Source: Clostridium pasteurianum DSM 525 = ATCC 6013 | GTDB taxonomy: Bacteria > Bacillota > Clostridia > Clostridiales > Clostridiaceae | NCBI RefSeq assembly: GCF_000807255.1 | Contig: NZ_CP009268.1 | Span: forward strand, 1,766,384-1,830,383 | Direction of reading: 5' to 3' | Length of the DNA: 64,000 nucleotides | Part shown: in pieces, positions 1 to 8,405 of the stretch | Layout of the letters: each line of letters starts with the position of its first letter | Numbering within the stretch: position 1 is the stretch's first letter | Notes under the pieces: generated by a model | The model's database searches: none | What the model saw: only the letters and a program-made list of their open reading frames with translations | Told to the model about the DNA's origin: nothing | Made by a program: the position numbers and the translations under genes

Positions 1-353
1 TTACCTATTAAGTTAAGAGTTAAGAGTTGAAAGTTGAGAGTGATGGATATTTTTCTTCCGTTACACTACAGAAAAATTTAGAATTAATAAATACAAACTT
101 AAAAAAGGAGATTGGTTTATAAAAGGTTTTTGGGCGGTTAGCCCGGTGGTTTAGCAGTGATATTACATTAATATGATGAATCTACGTTGACTGAGTATTA
201 GCATTTAGATAGTTGTTTTTATAGTCCGAAGGACTATAGGATTAATACCTACAATTTTGTATAGTTAAAAATATTTATTTGGTGGCTACTAGACTCGATT
301 TTTCAATCATATTAAGTATAGAAAATATCGATGTTTAGATAGTTATTTGAAAG

Positions 354-473
354 CTAAGAGCTGTAATACTTCATTTCTAACAAGGTGAAGATAACAGCTT
401 CAACTTCTTCATGTAATTCATCTAAACTTATATTGTATATAGCTCTTGTTAAGGGGTATTTTATTAATAACAT
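354..473 (-). pseudogene. Short relic reading frame (39 codons)
   Basis: An ATG-started frame of 39 codons ends at TAG. Its predicted product has an amphipathic, glutamate-rich centre (DELHEEVEAVIFTLLEMK) that looks like protein rather than random translation. There is no good ribosome binding site before it. It may be the C-terminal scrap of a larger helical protein. I do not recognise the family, and it may not be expressed. Confidence 0.25.
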
Positions 474-730
474 GGTCCTACGGACAGGTCAACAGAATTA
501 ACGAATGTTTAGTTATATTTTGAAAAATTTTATTACCTAAGTTAGTTGGCACAGCCGACCTACCGGTCTAAAAACCTATATTGCCATTTAAAATGTTAAA
601 TTATTAGTTCTAAAGCTTTTTTCGCAGTACAGCGAAGAAAAAGCATCAGTAACTCTTAATTCTTAATTTTTAACTCTTAACTAATTGTCAATTTTGTTGT
701 AAAAGACAAAATCACCTTATTTGTTTTTTG

Positions 731-820
731 GACTTTGATATTTGAACTTTTTTAAACTCTCCACTTTCTACTCTCCACTTTCAACTGAGAAAAGGATTGT
801 TTCGTCCTTTTCTCCTATTG
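731..820. repeat. Palindromic intergenic repeat, copy 1
   Basis: This segment shares TTTGATATTTGAACTTT and the end TTTCGTCCTTTTCTCCTATTG with copies near 5878, 17541 and 44070. Inside it, GAGAAAAGGA and TCCTTTTCTC (about 787-814) form a perfect 10-bp stem. The repeat lies directly after the stop codon of the leftward argJ gene, so the hairpin may also end argJ transcription. Confidence 0.6.
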
Positions 821-827
821 GAAATCT

Positions 828-2051
828 CTAGCTTCTATAAGATCCATTTATCTTAACATAATCATAGGTTAAATCACAGCCCCAGGCAGTGGCATTATAT
901 TCTCCATCATTTAAGTCAATAATAACAGTTATTTTTTCCTGCTCTAATATTTTTTTTGCCAGGTCTTCACTAAAATCTATATTTCCACCATTTTTACATA
1001 TATCAATGGTTCCAATGGAATTGGTAAAGGATATATTGATTGTATTTACATTAAGATCAGCACCACTATAGCCTAAAGCACATATAATTCTTCCCCAATT
1101 GGCATCAGCTCCAAAAAAAGCAGCTTTTACAAGGCTTGAAGTTATAACAGCTTTTGCACAAATTTTTGCATCTTTTAAAGAGTGAGCATGATATATTTTT
1201 GTTTCAATCAGTTTGGTAGCACCTTCACCGTCTCCGGCAATCATCTTTGCAATTTCCACATTTACAAAATGCAGAGCTTCTTTAAATAGTTTGTAATTTT
1301 CATCTTCGGTGTCAATTATAGTATTTTCACAGGAACCATTTGCAAGAATTACTACCATGTCATTAGTACTGGTATCTCCATCTACAGATACCATATTGTA
1401 AGAATCTTCAACACTATCTTTTAACGCTTTGGTCAGCATTGCCTTGGATATGTTTACGTCTGTAGCTAAAAAACCAAGCATAGTACCCATATTAGGATGT
1501 ATCATACCAGAACCTTTTGCCATGGCACTAATTGTAGCTTTTTTAGAGCCTATATTAAATTCTACAGTTATTATTTTTTCCTTTGTGTCTGTAGTCATTA
1601 TAGCTTTGGCAGCATCTTTTCCGCCGTCATAGGAGAGACTTTTACAAGCCATATCAATACCTGAAAATATTTTGCTCATAGGCATTGGAACTCCAATTAC
1701 GCCAGTAGAAGCTACAATAACTTCTTCAAGCTTTAATCCTAAAGCTTCTGAGGTTACTTTAGCCATGGAAAGTGCATCATTATATCCTTCATCACCAGTG
1801 CAGGCATTGGCATTGCCGCTGTTAACTACAATGGCTTGAGTATTTTCATTTTCTATAGATTTCATATTTAAAAGTATTGGTGCGGCCTTTACTTTATTTT
1901 TAGTAAAGGTTGCTGCAGCTACAGCCTTTTTTTCACTATATATTACACAAAGATCTTTTTTTACTTTTTTTAGTCCACAATGAATACCAGATGCTTTAAA
2001 ATAAGGAACATCAGTTATATTTTTGCCTTCTAAAACTTTTATTGAACTCAT
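828..2051 (-). CDS. argJ: Bifunctional ornithine acetyltransferase / N-acetylglutamate synthase ArgJ
   Basis: ArgJ moves the acetyl group from N-acetylornithine to glutamate, closing the cyclic arginine pathway, and in many species also makes N-acetylglutamate from acetyl-CoA. The 407-residue length is normal. Visible family motifs are STGVIG (about 115-120) and KGSGMIHPNMGTML (about 179-192). Thr190 in the second motif should be the nucleophile at which the precursor cleaves itself into alpha and beta chains. A Gly precedes this Thr where Ala is the usual residue. The ATG start follows an AAGAAGG ribosome binding site. It lies 134 bp behind argC on the same strand, probably as an argCJ unit. 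argB and argD are divergent. Confidence 0.96.
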   Translation of the reverse strand: MSSIKVLEGKNITDVPYFKASGIHCGLKKVKKDLCVIYSEKKAVAAATFTKNKVKAAPILLNMKSIENENTQAIVVNSGNANACTGDEGYNDALSMAKVTSEALGLKLEEVIVASTGVIGVPMPMSKIFSGIDMACKSLSYDGGKDAAKAIMTTDTKEKIITVEFNIGSKKATISAMAKGSGMIHPNMGTMLGFLATDVNISKAMLTKALKDSVEDSYNMVSVDGDTSTNDMVVILANGSCENTIIDTEDENYKLFKEALHFVNVEIAKMIAGDGEGATKLIETKIYHAHSLKDAKICAKAVITSSLVKAAFFGADANWGRIICALGYSGADLNVNTINISFTNSIGTIDICKNGGNIDFSEDLAKKILEQEKITVIIDLNDGEYNATAWGCDLTYDYVKINGSYRS

Positions 2052-2185
2052 ATAATAACCTTCTTTCTATAATAGTTAGTTTTGCAATTTATAAAGAAAT
2101 AATATTAATAGTTTAATAGTGGTAATTCATTGTATTTTCTTTAATATTTACTATAAGCATATGTATATTGCTTAAATTATAAATA

Positions 2186-3223
2186 TTAAGGGAAAATTGG
2201 AGTTGCCTCTAGTCCGGTATCTTCTTTTAGTCCGAACATTAAATTCATATTCTGTACAGCCTGACCAGCGGCGCCTTTAACAAGATTATCTATGGCAGAG
2301 ATAACTATGACTCTATTAGTCCGAGAGTCAACTCTTAAACTTATATCACAGAAATTAGAACCTTTAACCCATCTTGTTTCAGGGAGTTCATCAATTACTC
2401 TGACAAAATATTCATTTTTATAAAAATCTTTATATAAATTCATAAGATTTTCCTGAGTAGCCTCCGCTAATAGCTTTCCATAACATACAGAAAGAATGCC
2501 TCTGCTCATAGGAACTAAATGAGGAGTAAATGTCAATTTTACATCTTCACTAGACAATTCTGAAAGATTTTGTTCAATTTCAGGAGTATGTCTATGGGAA
2601 GCTACACCATAAGCTTTTATAGAATCATTACATTCTACAAACAGATTACCTATAGATGCCTTTCTCCCAGCTCCAGAAACTCCCGATTTTGCATCTATAA
2701 TAATATTTTTAGTATCTATCATATTATTTTTTATAAGGGGAGCAAGAGCTAATGTGCTAGCGGTAGGATAGCATCCAGGATTAGCTATAAGCTCAGCTTC
2801 TTTTATTTTTGATCTATTTAATTCTGGCAATCCATAAACGGATTTTTCTAGAAGATCTAAATAGTTATGTTCAAGATTATACCATTCTCTATAAAGCTCT
2901 TTGCTTTTAAGTCTGAAGTCAGATCCTATATCTATAAATTTAATTTTATTTTCCATAGCTGATTTTCCAAATTCTAAAGCCTTACCAGAAGGTAGTGCGG
3001 TGAATAATATGTCTATGTCACTAATTCTTTTAAAAGCTTCTTCGTCACTTACACATTTTTCATCTACAAATCTTCTTAAATTACCATATAAACTACTAAA
3101 ATTTTCACCCACATAGCTGTGAGAACACAAAAAATCAATCTCTACATTAGGATGTTTATATAGTAATCCAGTAAGTTCTTCTCCTGAATATCCTGTAGAT
3201 CCAATTATTCCTGCTTTTATCAT
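2186..3223 (-). CDS. argC: N-acetyl-gamma-glutamyl-phosphate reductase ArgC
   Basis: ArgC reduces N-acetylglutamyl phosphate to the semialdehyde with NADPH, the third arginine step. The N-terminal nucleotide-binding motif [10 protein letters not shown] begins near residue 8. The catalytic cysteine is Cys151 in ANPGCYPT, and a [10 protein letters not shown] segment carries the expected histidines. I start at the ATG at 3223 (345 residues) because GGAG stands 7 nt before it and the protein then begins [14 protein letters not shown] as the family does. A longer frame reaching 3286 would add 21 residues that overlap the promoter. argJ follows on the same strand. Confidence 0.96.
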   Translation of the reverse strand: MIKAGIIGSTGYSGEELTGLLYKHPNVEIDFLCSHSYVGENFSSLYGNLRRFVDEKCVSDEEAFKRISDIDILFTALPSGKALEFGKSAMENKIKFIDIGSDFRLKSKELYREWYNLEHNYLDLLEKSVYGLPELNRSKIKEAELIANPGCYPTASTLALAPLIKNNMIDTKNIIIDAKSGVSGAGRKASIGNLFVECNDSIKAYGVASHRHTPEIEQNLSELSSEDVKLTFTPHLVPMSRGILSVCYGKLLAEATQENLMNLYKDFYKNEYFVRVIDELPETRWVKGSNFCDISLRVDSRTNRVIVISAIDNLVKGAAGQAVQNMNLMFGLKEDTGLEATPIFP

Positions 3224-3257
3224 ATTATCACTCCAATTTATATTGACTTTTAAAATG

Positions 3258-3286
3258 ATTATACATAATATATATATGTTATTCAA
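3258..3286 (-). promoter_or_regulatory. argC promoter
   Basis: Read leftward, TTGAAT (3286-3281) and TATAAT (3263-3258) are separated by exactly 17 bp, a strong sigma-A promoter for argC-argJ. The -10 sits in TGTATAAT, the same half-site that forms the palindrome over the argB promoter, so ArgR could repress both directions. Confidence 0.7.
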
Positions 3287-3314
3287 TAAAAAAACATAAT
3301 TTTTATCTAAAATA

Positions 3315-3349
3315 TTGAATATTTATATCTATATGTGTATAATTATACA
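3315..3349 (+). promoter_or_regulatory. argB promoter with overlapping ArgR-like operator
   Basis: TTGAAT at 3315-3320 and TATAAT at 3338-3343 are spaced by 17 bp. The -10 lies inside the perfect 14-bp palindrome TGTATAATTATACA at 3336-3349, which resembles ARG boxes bound by ArgR/AhrC repressors. Repression by steric block of the -10 when arginine is plentiful is the natural inference. No ArgR gene is seen in this window. Confidence 0.75.
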
Positions 3350-3377
3350 TGTAAAAAAGTAAGGTAGGTGCTTGAAT

Positions 3378-4271
3378 ATGAAAAATGAAGAAGGAGCAAT
3401 TTCTTTAGAGCCTTTGCCTGCAATAGGCAGTTTAAGGGGAAAAACATTTGTAATAAAATATGGCGGAAGTATAATGAAAAATGAAGAAGCCCAAAAGGCA
3501 TTCTTAGATGATGTAGCAGTTATGAGACAATATGGAGTAAATATAGTTATTGTTCATGGAGGAGGTCCTCTTATATCAAAGTGGCTCAATAAAACTGGTA
3601 TTGAAAGTAATTTTATAAATGGTCTTAGAGTTACAGATGAAAATGTAATGGAAATAGTTCAGATGGTATTATGCGGAATTATAAATAAGAATATATCCCT
3701 TAACCTAAGCCTTAGAGGTATAAATGCTATAGGCGTAAGTGGCATAGACAGTAAGCTTATAGAAGCACACAAAAAATATACATATATCAATGGAGAAAAA
3801 GTTGATATAGGATTTGTAGGAGAAGTTAGTAATATAAATGAAACTATGTTATTAAGTCTTATAAAATCCGGTCAGGTACCTGTTGTTTCTCCTGTTGGTT
3901 ATGATAGAGAAGGTAATAAATATAATATAAATGCCGATTATGCAGCTTCCTTTATAAGTTCATCAATTAATGCAGATAAACTTATAATACTTACAGATGT
4001 TGAAGGTGTGTATAAAGATATAAATAATAAAAACAGTCTTATAGATTATTTAACTTTAGATATGATACATGATTATATAAAAGATGGAATAATAAATGGT
4101 GGTATGATACCTAAGATGGAATGTTGTATGGAGGCTGTAAAAAATGGTACCCGCAGAGTACATTTAATTGATGGAAGAAAAGAGCACTGCCTTATTAATG
4201 ATATATTTAATAATAATGGTACCGTAATAGATGGAAAGGGTGAAAAAGAAAAATGTCAAAAAGTAATATAA
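3378..4271 (+). CDS. argB: Acetylglutamate kinase ArgB
   Basis: ArgB phosphorylates N-acetylglutamate with ATP, the second arginine step. The amino-acid-kinase fold is shown by KYGGS (about 27-31), the HGGGP loop (about 60-64) and a C-terminal ITLTDVEGVY-like segment (ILTDVEGVY). I use the ATG at 3378 (297 residues), which has AGGTG 7 nt upstream. An in-frame TTG at 3372 is crowded against that site. Its 3' end overlaps argD by 19 bp, so the two are probably translationally coupled. It is divergent from argC-argJ. Confidence 0.96.
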   Translation: MKNEEGAISLEPLPAIGSLRGKTFVIKYGGSIMKNEEAQKAFLDDVAVMRQYGVNIVIVHGGGPLISKWLNKTGIESNFINGLRVTDENVMEIVQMVLCGIINKNISLNLSLRGINAIGVSGIDSKLIEAHKKYTYINGEKVDIGFVGEVSNINETMLLSLIKSGQVPVVSPVGYDREGNKYNINADYAASFISSSINADKLIILTDVEGVYKDINNKNSLIDYLTLDMIHDYIKDGIINGGMIPKMECCMEAVKNGTRRVHLIDGRKEHCLINDIFNNNGTVIDGKGEKEKCQKVI

Positions 4272-5419
4272 TGAATACTTATGGAAGATTTGATGTGGTT
4301 TTTGAGAAAGGTAAAGGAGCAAGAATTTTTGATTCCAATGGAAAAGAGTATATAGATTTTGTTTCTGGAGTTGCAGTTAATTGTCTTGGCCATTCTAATG
4401 ATAAAATTGTAAATACTATAAAAACACAAGCAGAAAAATTAATGCATATTTCAAATTACTACTGGAATCAAAATGCCATGGATTTAGCAGAAAAATTATG
4501 TGAAAATACCGATCACCAAAAGGTGTTTTTCTGTAACAGTGGTACAGAATCCATTGAAACTGCATTAAAACTTTCAAGAAAATATGGAAGAACTGTTGGA
4601 ACAGATGAAAAAAGCGAAATAATATACATGGATAATTCTTTCCATGGACGTACTATGGGATCATTATCAGTTACTGGTCAGCCTAAATATCAAAAACAAT
4701 TTAAGCCTTTGATAGGTAATGTGAAAAGTGTAAAATTTAATGATATGGAAGACATTAAGAGTGCTATTAGTGAGAATACCTGTGCAGTTATAGTAGAACC
4801 AATACAGGGAGAAGGGGGAATAGTCTGTGCAGAGAAAGAATATTTACAATTACTTAGAGAACTATGTGATAAACATAATGCACTTTTAATTTTTGATGAA
4901 GTGCAATGTGGTATTGGAAGAAGCGGAAAACTATTTGCATATCAGAAATATGATGTGGTGCCAGATGTTATATGCATGGCAAAGGCTCTTGGCGGAGGTT
5001 TCCCTATTGGAGCAGTACTTGCCAAGGAAAAGGCAGCTTCTGCTTTTGTACCTGGTGACCATGGTAATACCTTTGGTGGAAATCCAATGGGAACAGCTAT
5101 AGGTCTTTGTATATTAAATGAGCTCATCGATGGTAAAATAATAGATTCCGTAGATGAAAAGGGAGTTTATATAAAATCAAAGTTAGTTAAATTTCAGGAA
5201 AAATATAATTGTATAAAGGAAATAAGAGGAATGGGTCTTCTTATTGGTATACAAGTAAATGTAGATACTAAAATGATTATTAACAAATGCTTTGAAAAGG
5301 GACTTCTAGTTATTACTGCAGGAGCTGATGTAGTGAGAATATTACCTCCTTTAAATGTAGACAAAAAGGATATAGATGATGCTCTCGGAATATTAGAAGA
5401 AGTTTTTAAAGAAATATAA
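4253..5419 (+). CDS. argD: Acetylornithine aminotransferase ArgD
   Basis: ArgD is a class III PLP aminotransferase that converts N-acetylglutamate semialdehyde to N-acetylornithine using glutamate. Family features are NSGTES (about 95-100), FDEVQCGIGR with Asp215, and the PLP lysine Lys244 in MAKALGGGFP. The 388-residue length is usual. The start ATG lies inside the end of argB. An alternative ATG at 4271 has no ribosome binding site. A strong terminator follows directly, closing the argBD unit. Confidence 0.95.
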   Translation: MSKSNIMNTYGRFDVVFEKGKGARIFDSNGKEYIDFVSGVAVNCLGHSNDKIVNTIKTQAEKLMHISNYYWNQNAMDLAEKLCENTDHQKVFFCNSGTESIETALKLSRKYGRTVGTDEKSEIIYMDNSFHGRTMGSLSVTGQPKYQKQFKPLIGNVKSVKFNDMEDIKSAISENTCAVIVEPIQGEGGIVCAEKEYLQLLRELCDKHNALLIFDEVQCGIGRSGKLFAYQKYDVVPDVICMAKALGGGFPIGAVLAKEKAASAFVPGDHGNTFGGNPMGTAIGLCILNELIDGKIIDSVDEKGVYIKSKLVKFQEKYNCIKEIRGMGLLIGIQVNVDTKMIINKCFEKGLLVITAGADVVRILPPLNVDKKDIDDALGILEEVFKEI

Positions 5420-5425
5420 TTGATA

Positions 5426-5454
5426 AATGCTCACCGAAGAGGTGAGCATTTTTT
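5426..5454 (+). terminator. Intrinsic terminator of argBD
   Basis: AATGCTCACC and GGTGAGCATT form a perfect 10-bp stem around a GAAGA loop, followed by more Ts. It lies 6 bp after the argD stop codon. Confidence 0.9.
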
Positions 5455-5463
5455 AAGCATTAT

Positions 5464-5599
5464 TTTTAACCTGACTAACTTGGCGTAAGTCTCACGCTTC
5501 TTCAAGTAGGAGTTCGACGCCAAGTAAGCCATGCATTTGCAGTTCTAAAATTCAGATGGAGTAAAAGAATCTCCACCGGAATTAAGAACTTGCTTCAAT
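5464..5599. repeat. 136-bp structured repeat, copy A
   Basis: This matches 16404-16539 over its full 136 bp with 9 substitutions. It can fold into two hairpins: CTTGGCG/CGCCAAG enclosing a smaller stem (about 5480-5525), and a GTTCT...AGAAC stem enclosing TGGAG/CTCCA (about 5541-5589). Where this copy has TGGAG/CTCCA, the other has TGGGG/CCCCA, a compensatory change. Read leftward it starts with codons Glu-Ala-Ser-Ser-stop, reminiscent of TnpB C-termini. It may therefore be the right end and guide-RNA part of a lost IS200/IS605-type element. Confidence 0.85.
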
Positions 5600-5833
5600 A
5601 TAAGATTCAAGAGCCTTAGATAGTTGATCAGGGCAGGAAGTACCTCTTCCACCGCAATCTATGCCCTTTAATTTATTTATAGCATCATTTACATCTAGGC
5701 CTTCTACAAGTCTTGAAAGCCCCGTAAGATTGCCATCACAGCCACCTACAAACATAAGCTTTGTAACTTTATTATCTTCAATTTCAAATTTTATTTCTCT
5801 TGAACAGACTCCCTTAGTTTTATATGTATACAT
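5582..5833 (-). CDS. TIGR03905-type TSCPD domain protein
   Basis: This small protein of 83 residues carries the family signature TSCPDQLSKAL (about 65-75), preceded by GIDCGGRG, plus Cys10 and Cys33. TSCPD domains occur alone in clostridia and at the C-terminus of some ribonucleotide reductases. The role of the stand-alone form is unknown, although conserved cysteines suggest metal or redox chemistry. The ATG follows AAAGGTGG. The last five codons (IEASS) and the stop lie inside the 136-bp repeat, so the native C-terminus was probably replaced when the repeat arrived. Confidence 0.85.
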   Translation of the reverse strand: MYTYKTKGVCSREIKFEIEDNKVTKLMFVGGCDGNLTGLSRLVEGLDVNDAINKLKGIDCGGRGTSCPDQLSKALESYIEASS

Positions 5834-5877
5834 TGAATTTCCACCTTTCTAAATTTATATAACAGATTTTAATTCAT

Positions 5878-5965
5878 AATAGGAGAAAAGGGCGAAGATT
5901 TTCACCATTTGATATTTGTTCTTTGAACTTTACACTTTTACGCTTGTTTCGTCTTTTCCACTATT
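5878..5965. repeat. Palindromic intergenic repeat, copy 2
   Basis: The left end AATAGGAGAAAAGGGCGAAG (5878-5897) is an imperfect inverted copy of the right end CTTGTTTCGTCTTTTCCACTATT (5943-5965). The centre contains CATTTGATATTTGTTCTTTG, close to copy 4. It lies between two divergent genes and could fold into a long hairpin. Confidence 0.7.
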
Positions 5966-6067
5966 TTAACTCTCTATAATATATACTAAAAAATTAAATA
6001 CTGTCAATAACTCAATGACACAATGAATACATTTTACATATTATAAAATGTAAGGAGGGGAGGTACT

Positions 6068-6952
6068 TTGAAGAATTTATTTGTCTGTAATGGATATTCT
6101 GATAATATTGCCATAGTCAATACAAGTACATTTGAGAAAGTTCAGCAGATTTCCTTAAAGCAAGATGGTAATGATAGAATTGGACCTCATGGTATATGTG
6201 CATATAATGATAAATTGCTTGTTACAAATAATTATAGCAATTCACTTTCTCTAGTAAATGTAAAGAAGAAAAAAGTTGAAAAAAACATCTTTATAGGAAT
6301 GAATTGTAATGATGTGAAAGTTATTGAAAATAATGCTTTTGTTGTCTGTGGCGATATTAATAATATAGTAAATTATAGTCTTGACAGAAATGAGATTCAA
6401 GAAGAAATTCCCTGTGGAAATATGCCCCATAGTATTGATGTACATGACAGTTTAAAAAATATTGTTATATCTAATATGAATAGTGACAGTATAACATTTT
6501 TAAAATATGGTAATGAAGATTATATAAGTAACATTAGAGTTGGAGAATATCCTACAAAGGCACTTTTTAGCAAAGATGGGAAATTGATTTTTGTTTGTGA
6601 AAGTAATATGGGATCTGATAAATGTGGTAATATAAGCATATTTTCTGCAGAAAATCTAAAAATACTAAGTAGAATACCTGTTGGGAATTCACCAGTAGAT
6701 ATGTTTATAGAGAAAAAAATGTGTTTTGTATCAAATTTTGGAGATGGAACCATAAGTGTAATAGATTTAGAAAAATTTGTTGAAACAGGTAGAATAGAAG
6801 TGGGCGGAATGCCAAGGGGAATTATAAAAGATAAAGAAAATATATATATTGGAGATAATTATAATAATTTGCTGGTTTGTGTAAATTATTATAATTATAA
6901 GAAAAAATCCATATATATAGGTAAAGAGCCAACAGGAATGCTGATTCTTTAA
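6068..6952 (+). CDS. YncE/YVTN-type beta-propeller protein
   Basis: The 294-residue product is built of repeated strands of the form (V/I)xN...(D/N)SI(S/T)(V/F)(I/L)(D/N), for example YSDNIAIVNTSTFEKV, NYSNSLSLVNV and FGDGTISVIDLEKF, each followed by a GxxPxx turn (GEYPTKA, GNSPVDM, GGMPRGI). This is a YVTN/YncE propeller of about six to seven blades. No signal peptide is seen, so it is probably cytoplasmic or coat-associated. The start is TTG, chosen because AAGGAGGGGAGGT stands just before it. Its stop overlaps the stop of the convergent DUF4364 gene by 4 bp. The ligand is unknown. Confidence 0.8.
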   Translation: MKNLFVCNGYSDNIAIVNTSTFEKVQQISLKQDGNDRIGPHGICAYNDKLLVTNNYSNSLSLVNVKKKKVEKNIFIGMNCNDVKVIENNAFVVCGDINNIVNYSLDRNEIQEEIPCGNMPHSIDVHDSLKNIVISNMNSDSITFLKYGNEDYISNIRVGEYPTKALFSKDGKLIFVCESNMGSDKCGNISIFSAENLKILSRIPVGNSPVDMFIEKKMCFVSNFGDGTISVIDLEKFVETGRIEVGGMPRGIIKDKENIYIGDNYNNLLVCVNYYNYKKKSIYIGKEPTGMLIL

Positions 6953-7476
6953 TCCTCTATTAATACTTTCATTATCTTTGTATATAATTCTGAAGAATTA
7001 TTTTTCCATTTTACACAAAGATCTTTTGCCTGCTTATTTGATACTACATTTAATTTAAGGTCTATAAGTGTAATGTCATTTTCTGTAGCTTTTAAATTTA
7101 CTGTAAAACTGTCATTATTGGCTAAAGTATAGTCAGCTGTTAGACTTATTTCTTTTTTTATATTAAGTATATTGGATTTTAAGTAGGAATCAATCAGTTC
7201 TTTCTTGGCATCGGATAATCTGTTAGAAAACATACTAAGTATCTTATCACCTTTTGAAGTTATATTTAATCTATGTTTCCCATTTATATCGTTATAACTT
7301 ATAAAATTAGCAGCTATAAGTGCAGAAATATATTCCTGCAAAGTAAAATAATTTATAAGATTATTTTTTAGAACTATTTCAGTTAATTGATTTTTAGAAA
7401 TAGGCAGCTTAATTTGTTTTAAAATATACATTAAAAGAAGTTTGTTTTCAGCTAATTCTAGAGTATCATCAAACAT
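6949..7476 (-). CDS. DUF4364 family winged-helix-like protein
   Basis: This 175-residue protein matches the DUF4364 family seen across clostridia. The first 90 residues look like a winged helix (NKLLLMYILKQIKLPISKNQLTEI, then a recognition-helix-like LQEYISALIAANFI). The C-terminal half is a beta-rich domain ending LYTKIMKVLIED. A DNA-binding role is inferred; the target is unknown. The ATG follows a strong AAGGAGG. In related genomes it commonly neighbours the PdaB-like deacetylase, as here, divergently. Confidence 0.75.
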   Translation of the reverse strand: MFDDTLELAENKLLLMYILKQIKLPISKNQLTEIVLKNNLINYFTLQEYISALIAANFISYNDINGKHRLNITSKGDKILSMFSNRLSDAKKELIDSYLKSNILNIKKEISLTADYTLANNDSFTVNLKATENDITLIDLKLNVVSNKQAKDLCVKWKNNSSELYTKIMKVLIED

Positions 7477-7630
7477 CTTCTTTCCTCCTTAATATGTAAT
7501 CACCATATATTATAACACAAAAAATAGAGAAATAAATCCATAAAAAATTTTATATTTTGGTTATTAATATTCATAAAATAGCTTGTACAGAATATAGATT
7601 AACAAGAATATAAAATTTGGAGGTAAAGTT

Positions 7631-8401
7631 ATGCACGTGATTATAATCAAGAAAAGTTTTATAAAAAGAGTTATTATTGCTATTATTGCAGCATTTGTAT
7701 TGAGCATTATTGGATTTTTAATATTAAATAGAGGATATAAAGATACTATTTTATCCTCCTATGAAAATCTCCCTATATATTCTGTGGATACACAAGAAAA
7801 AAGTGTGGCCATAACTTTTGATACCAGTTGGGGATATGATAATACTACAAAGATTTTAGACATACTTGATAAGAAGGATGTAAAGGCAACTTTTTTTATA
7901 ATTGGAAGATGGGCGGAAGAATTTCCTGATAAGACTAAAGAGATAGCTGATAGAGGACATGAGATTGGAAATCACTCAGATAAACATTCAGATTTTACAA
8001 GAATATCAAAGGAGCAGATTATTGATGAAGTGGCATCTGCTGATGCCAAAATTTTAGCCATTACAGGGACAAGGCCTACTCTCTTTAGATTCCCTGAAGG
8101 CACCTATAATGATAATAGTGTATCTTTAGTGGAACAAACAAATCATAAATGTATACAATGGAATATAGATAGTATTGATTGGAAGAATGAAGGCTCAGAT
8201 ATAGAGTTTAATAGAGTTATAAAAAAAATCAGTCCGGGATCAATCATATTATTTCACAATTCGGGAAAATATACTCCACAAACTCTGGAAAGAGTAATTG
8301 ATAAATTAAAATCTGAGGGATATAATTTTGTAAAAGTTTCAGATTTAGTATATAAAAACAATTACATTATAAACAATGAAGGTAAACAAATAAAAAAATA
8401 A
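7631..8401 (+). CDS. PdaB-like polysaccharide deacetylase, membrane-anchored
   Basis: This is a CE4 family protein of 256 residues. An N-terminal anchor (about 12-33) is followed by a NodB-type domain. Motif 1 is TFDTSWG (62-68), with Thr where classic deacetylases have the second Asp, typical of sporulation PdaB proteins. Motif 2 NHSDKH (114-119) retains both metal histidines. RFPEGTY and ILFHNSG represent the later motifs. PdaB is needed for spore cortex maintenance in Bacillus, and a similar role outside the membrane is inferred. The ATG has GGAGG 8 nt upstream. Confidence 0.85.
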   Translation: MHVIIIKKSFIKRVIIAIIAAFVLSIIGFLILNRGYKDTILSSYENLPIYSVDTQEKSVAITFDTSWGYDNTTKILDILDKKDVKATFFIIGRWAEEFPDKTKEIADRGHEIGNHSDKHSDFTRISKEQIIDEVASADAKILAITGTRPTLFRFPEGTYNDNSVSLVEQTNHKCIQWNIDSIDWKNEGSDIEFNRVIKKISPGSIILFHNSGKYTPQTLERVIDKLKSEGYNFVKVSDLVYKNNYIINNEGKQIKK

Positions 8402-8405
8402 TCTA

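Larger units (their letters stand above)
1..827. other. Hairpin-rich intergenic region without an intact gene
   Basis: No substantial open frame occurs here. A 13-bp sequence AGTTAAGAGTTAA at 11-23 recurs inverted at 670-682, so the stretch has loosely matching inverted ends about 670 bp apart. Between them lie several short perfect or near-perfect hairpins: TATAGTCC/GGACTATA at 220-238, GTCC/GGAC near 475-485, and GCTTTTTTCGC pairing with GCGAAGAAAAAGC at 615-644. This looks like a decayed or non-coding mobile unit, but no transposase or known RNA family is recognised. Confidence 0.5.

Noticed and set aside
5464-5599. The 136-bp repeat as a tRNA, riboswitch or CRISPR unit
   Set aside because: There is no cloverleaf, no CCA, no known aptamer core and no regular spacing with spacers. 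The two copies are isolated.
7631-8401. Call as an active chitin or peptidoglycan deacetylase
   Set aside because: Motif 1 has Thr for the second Asp, as in PdaB proteins whose exact activity is uncertain, so I kept the name to PdaB-like.
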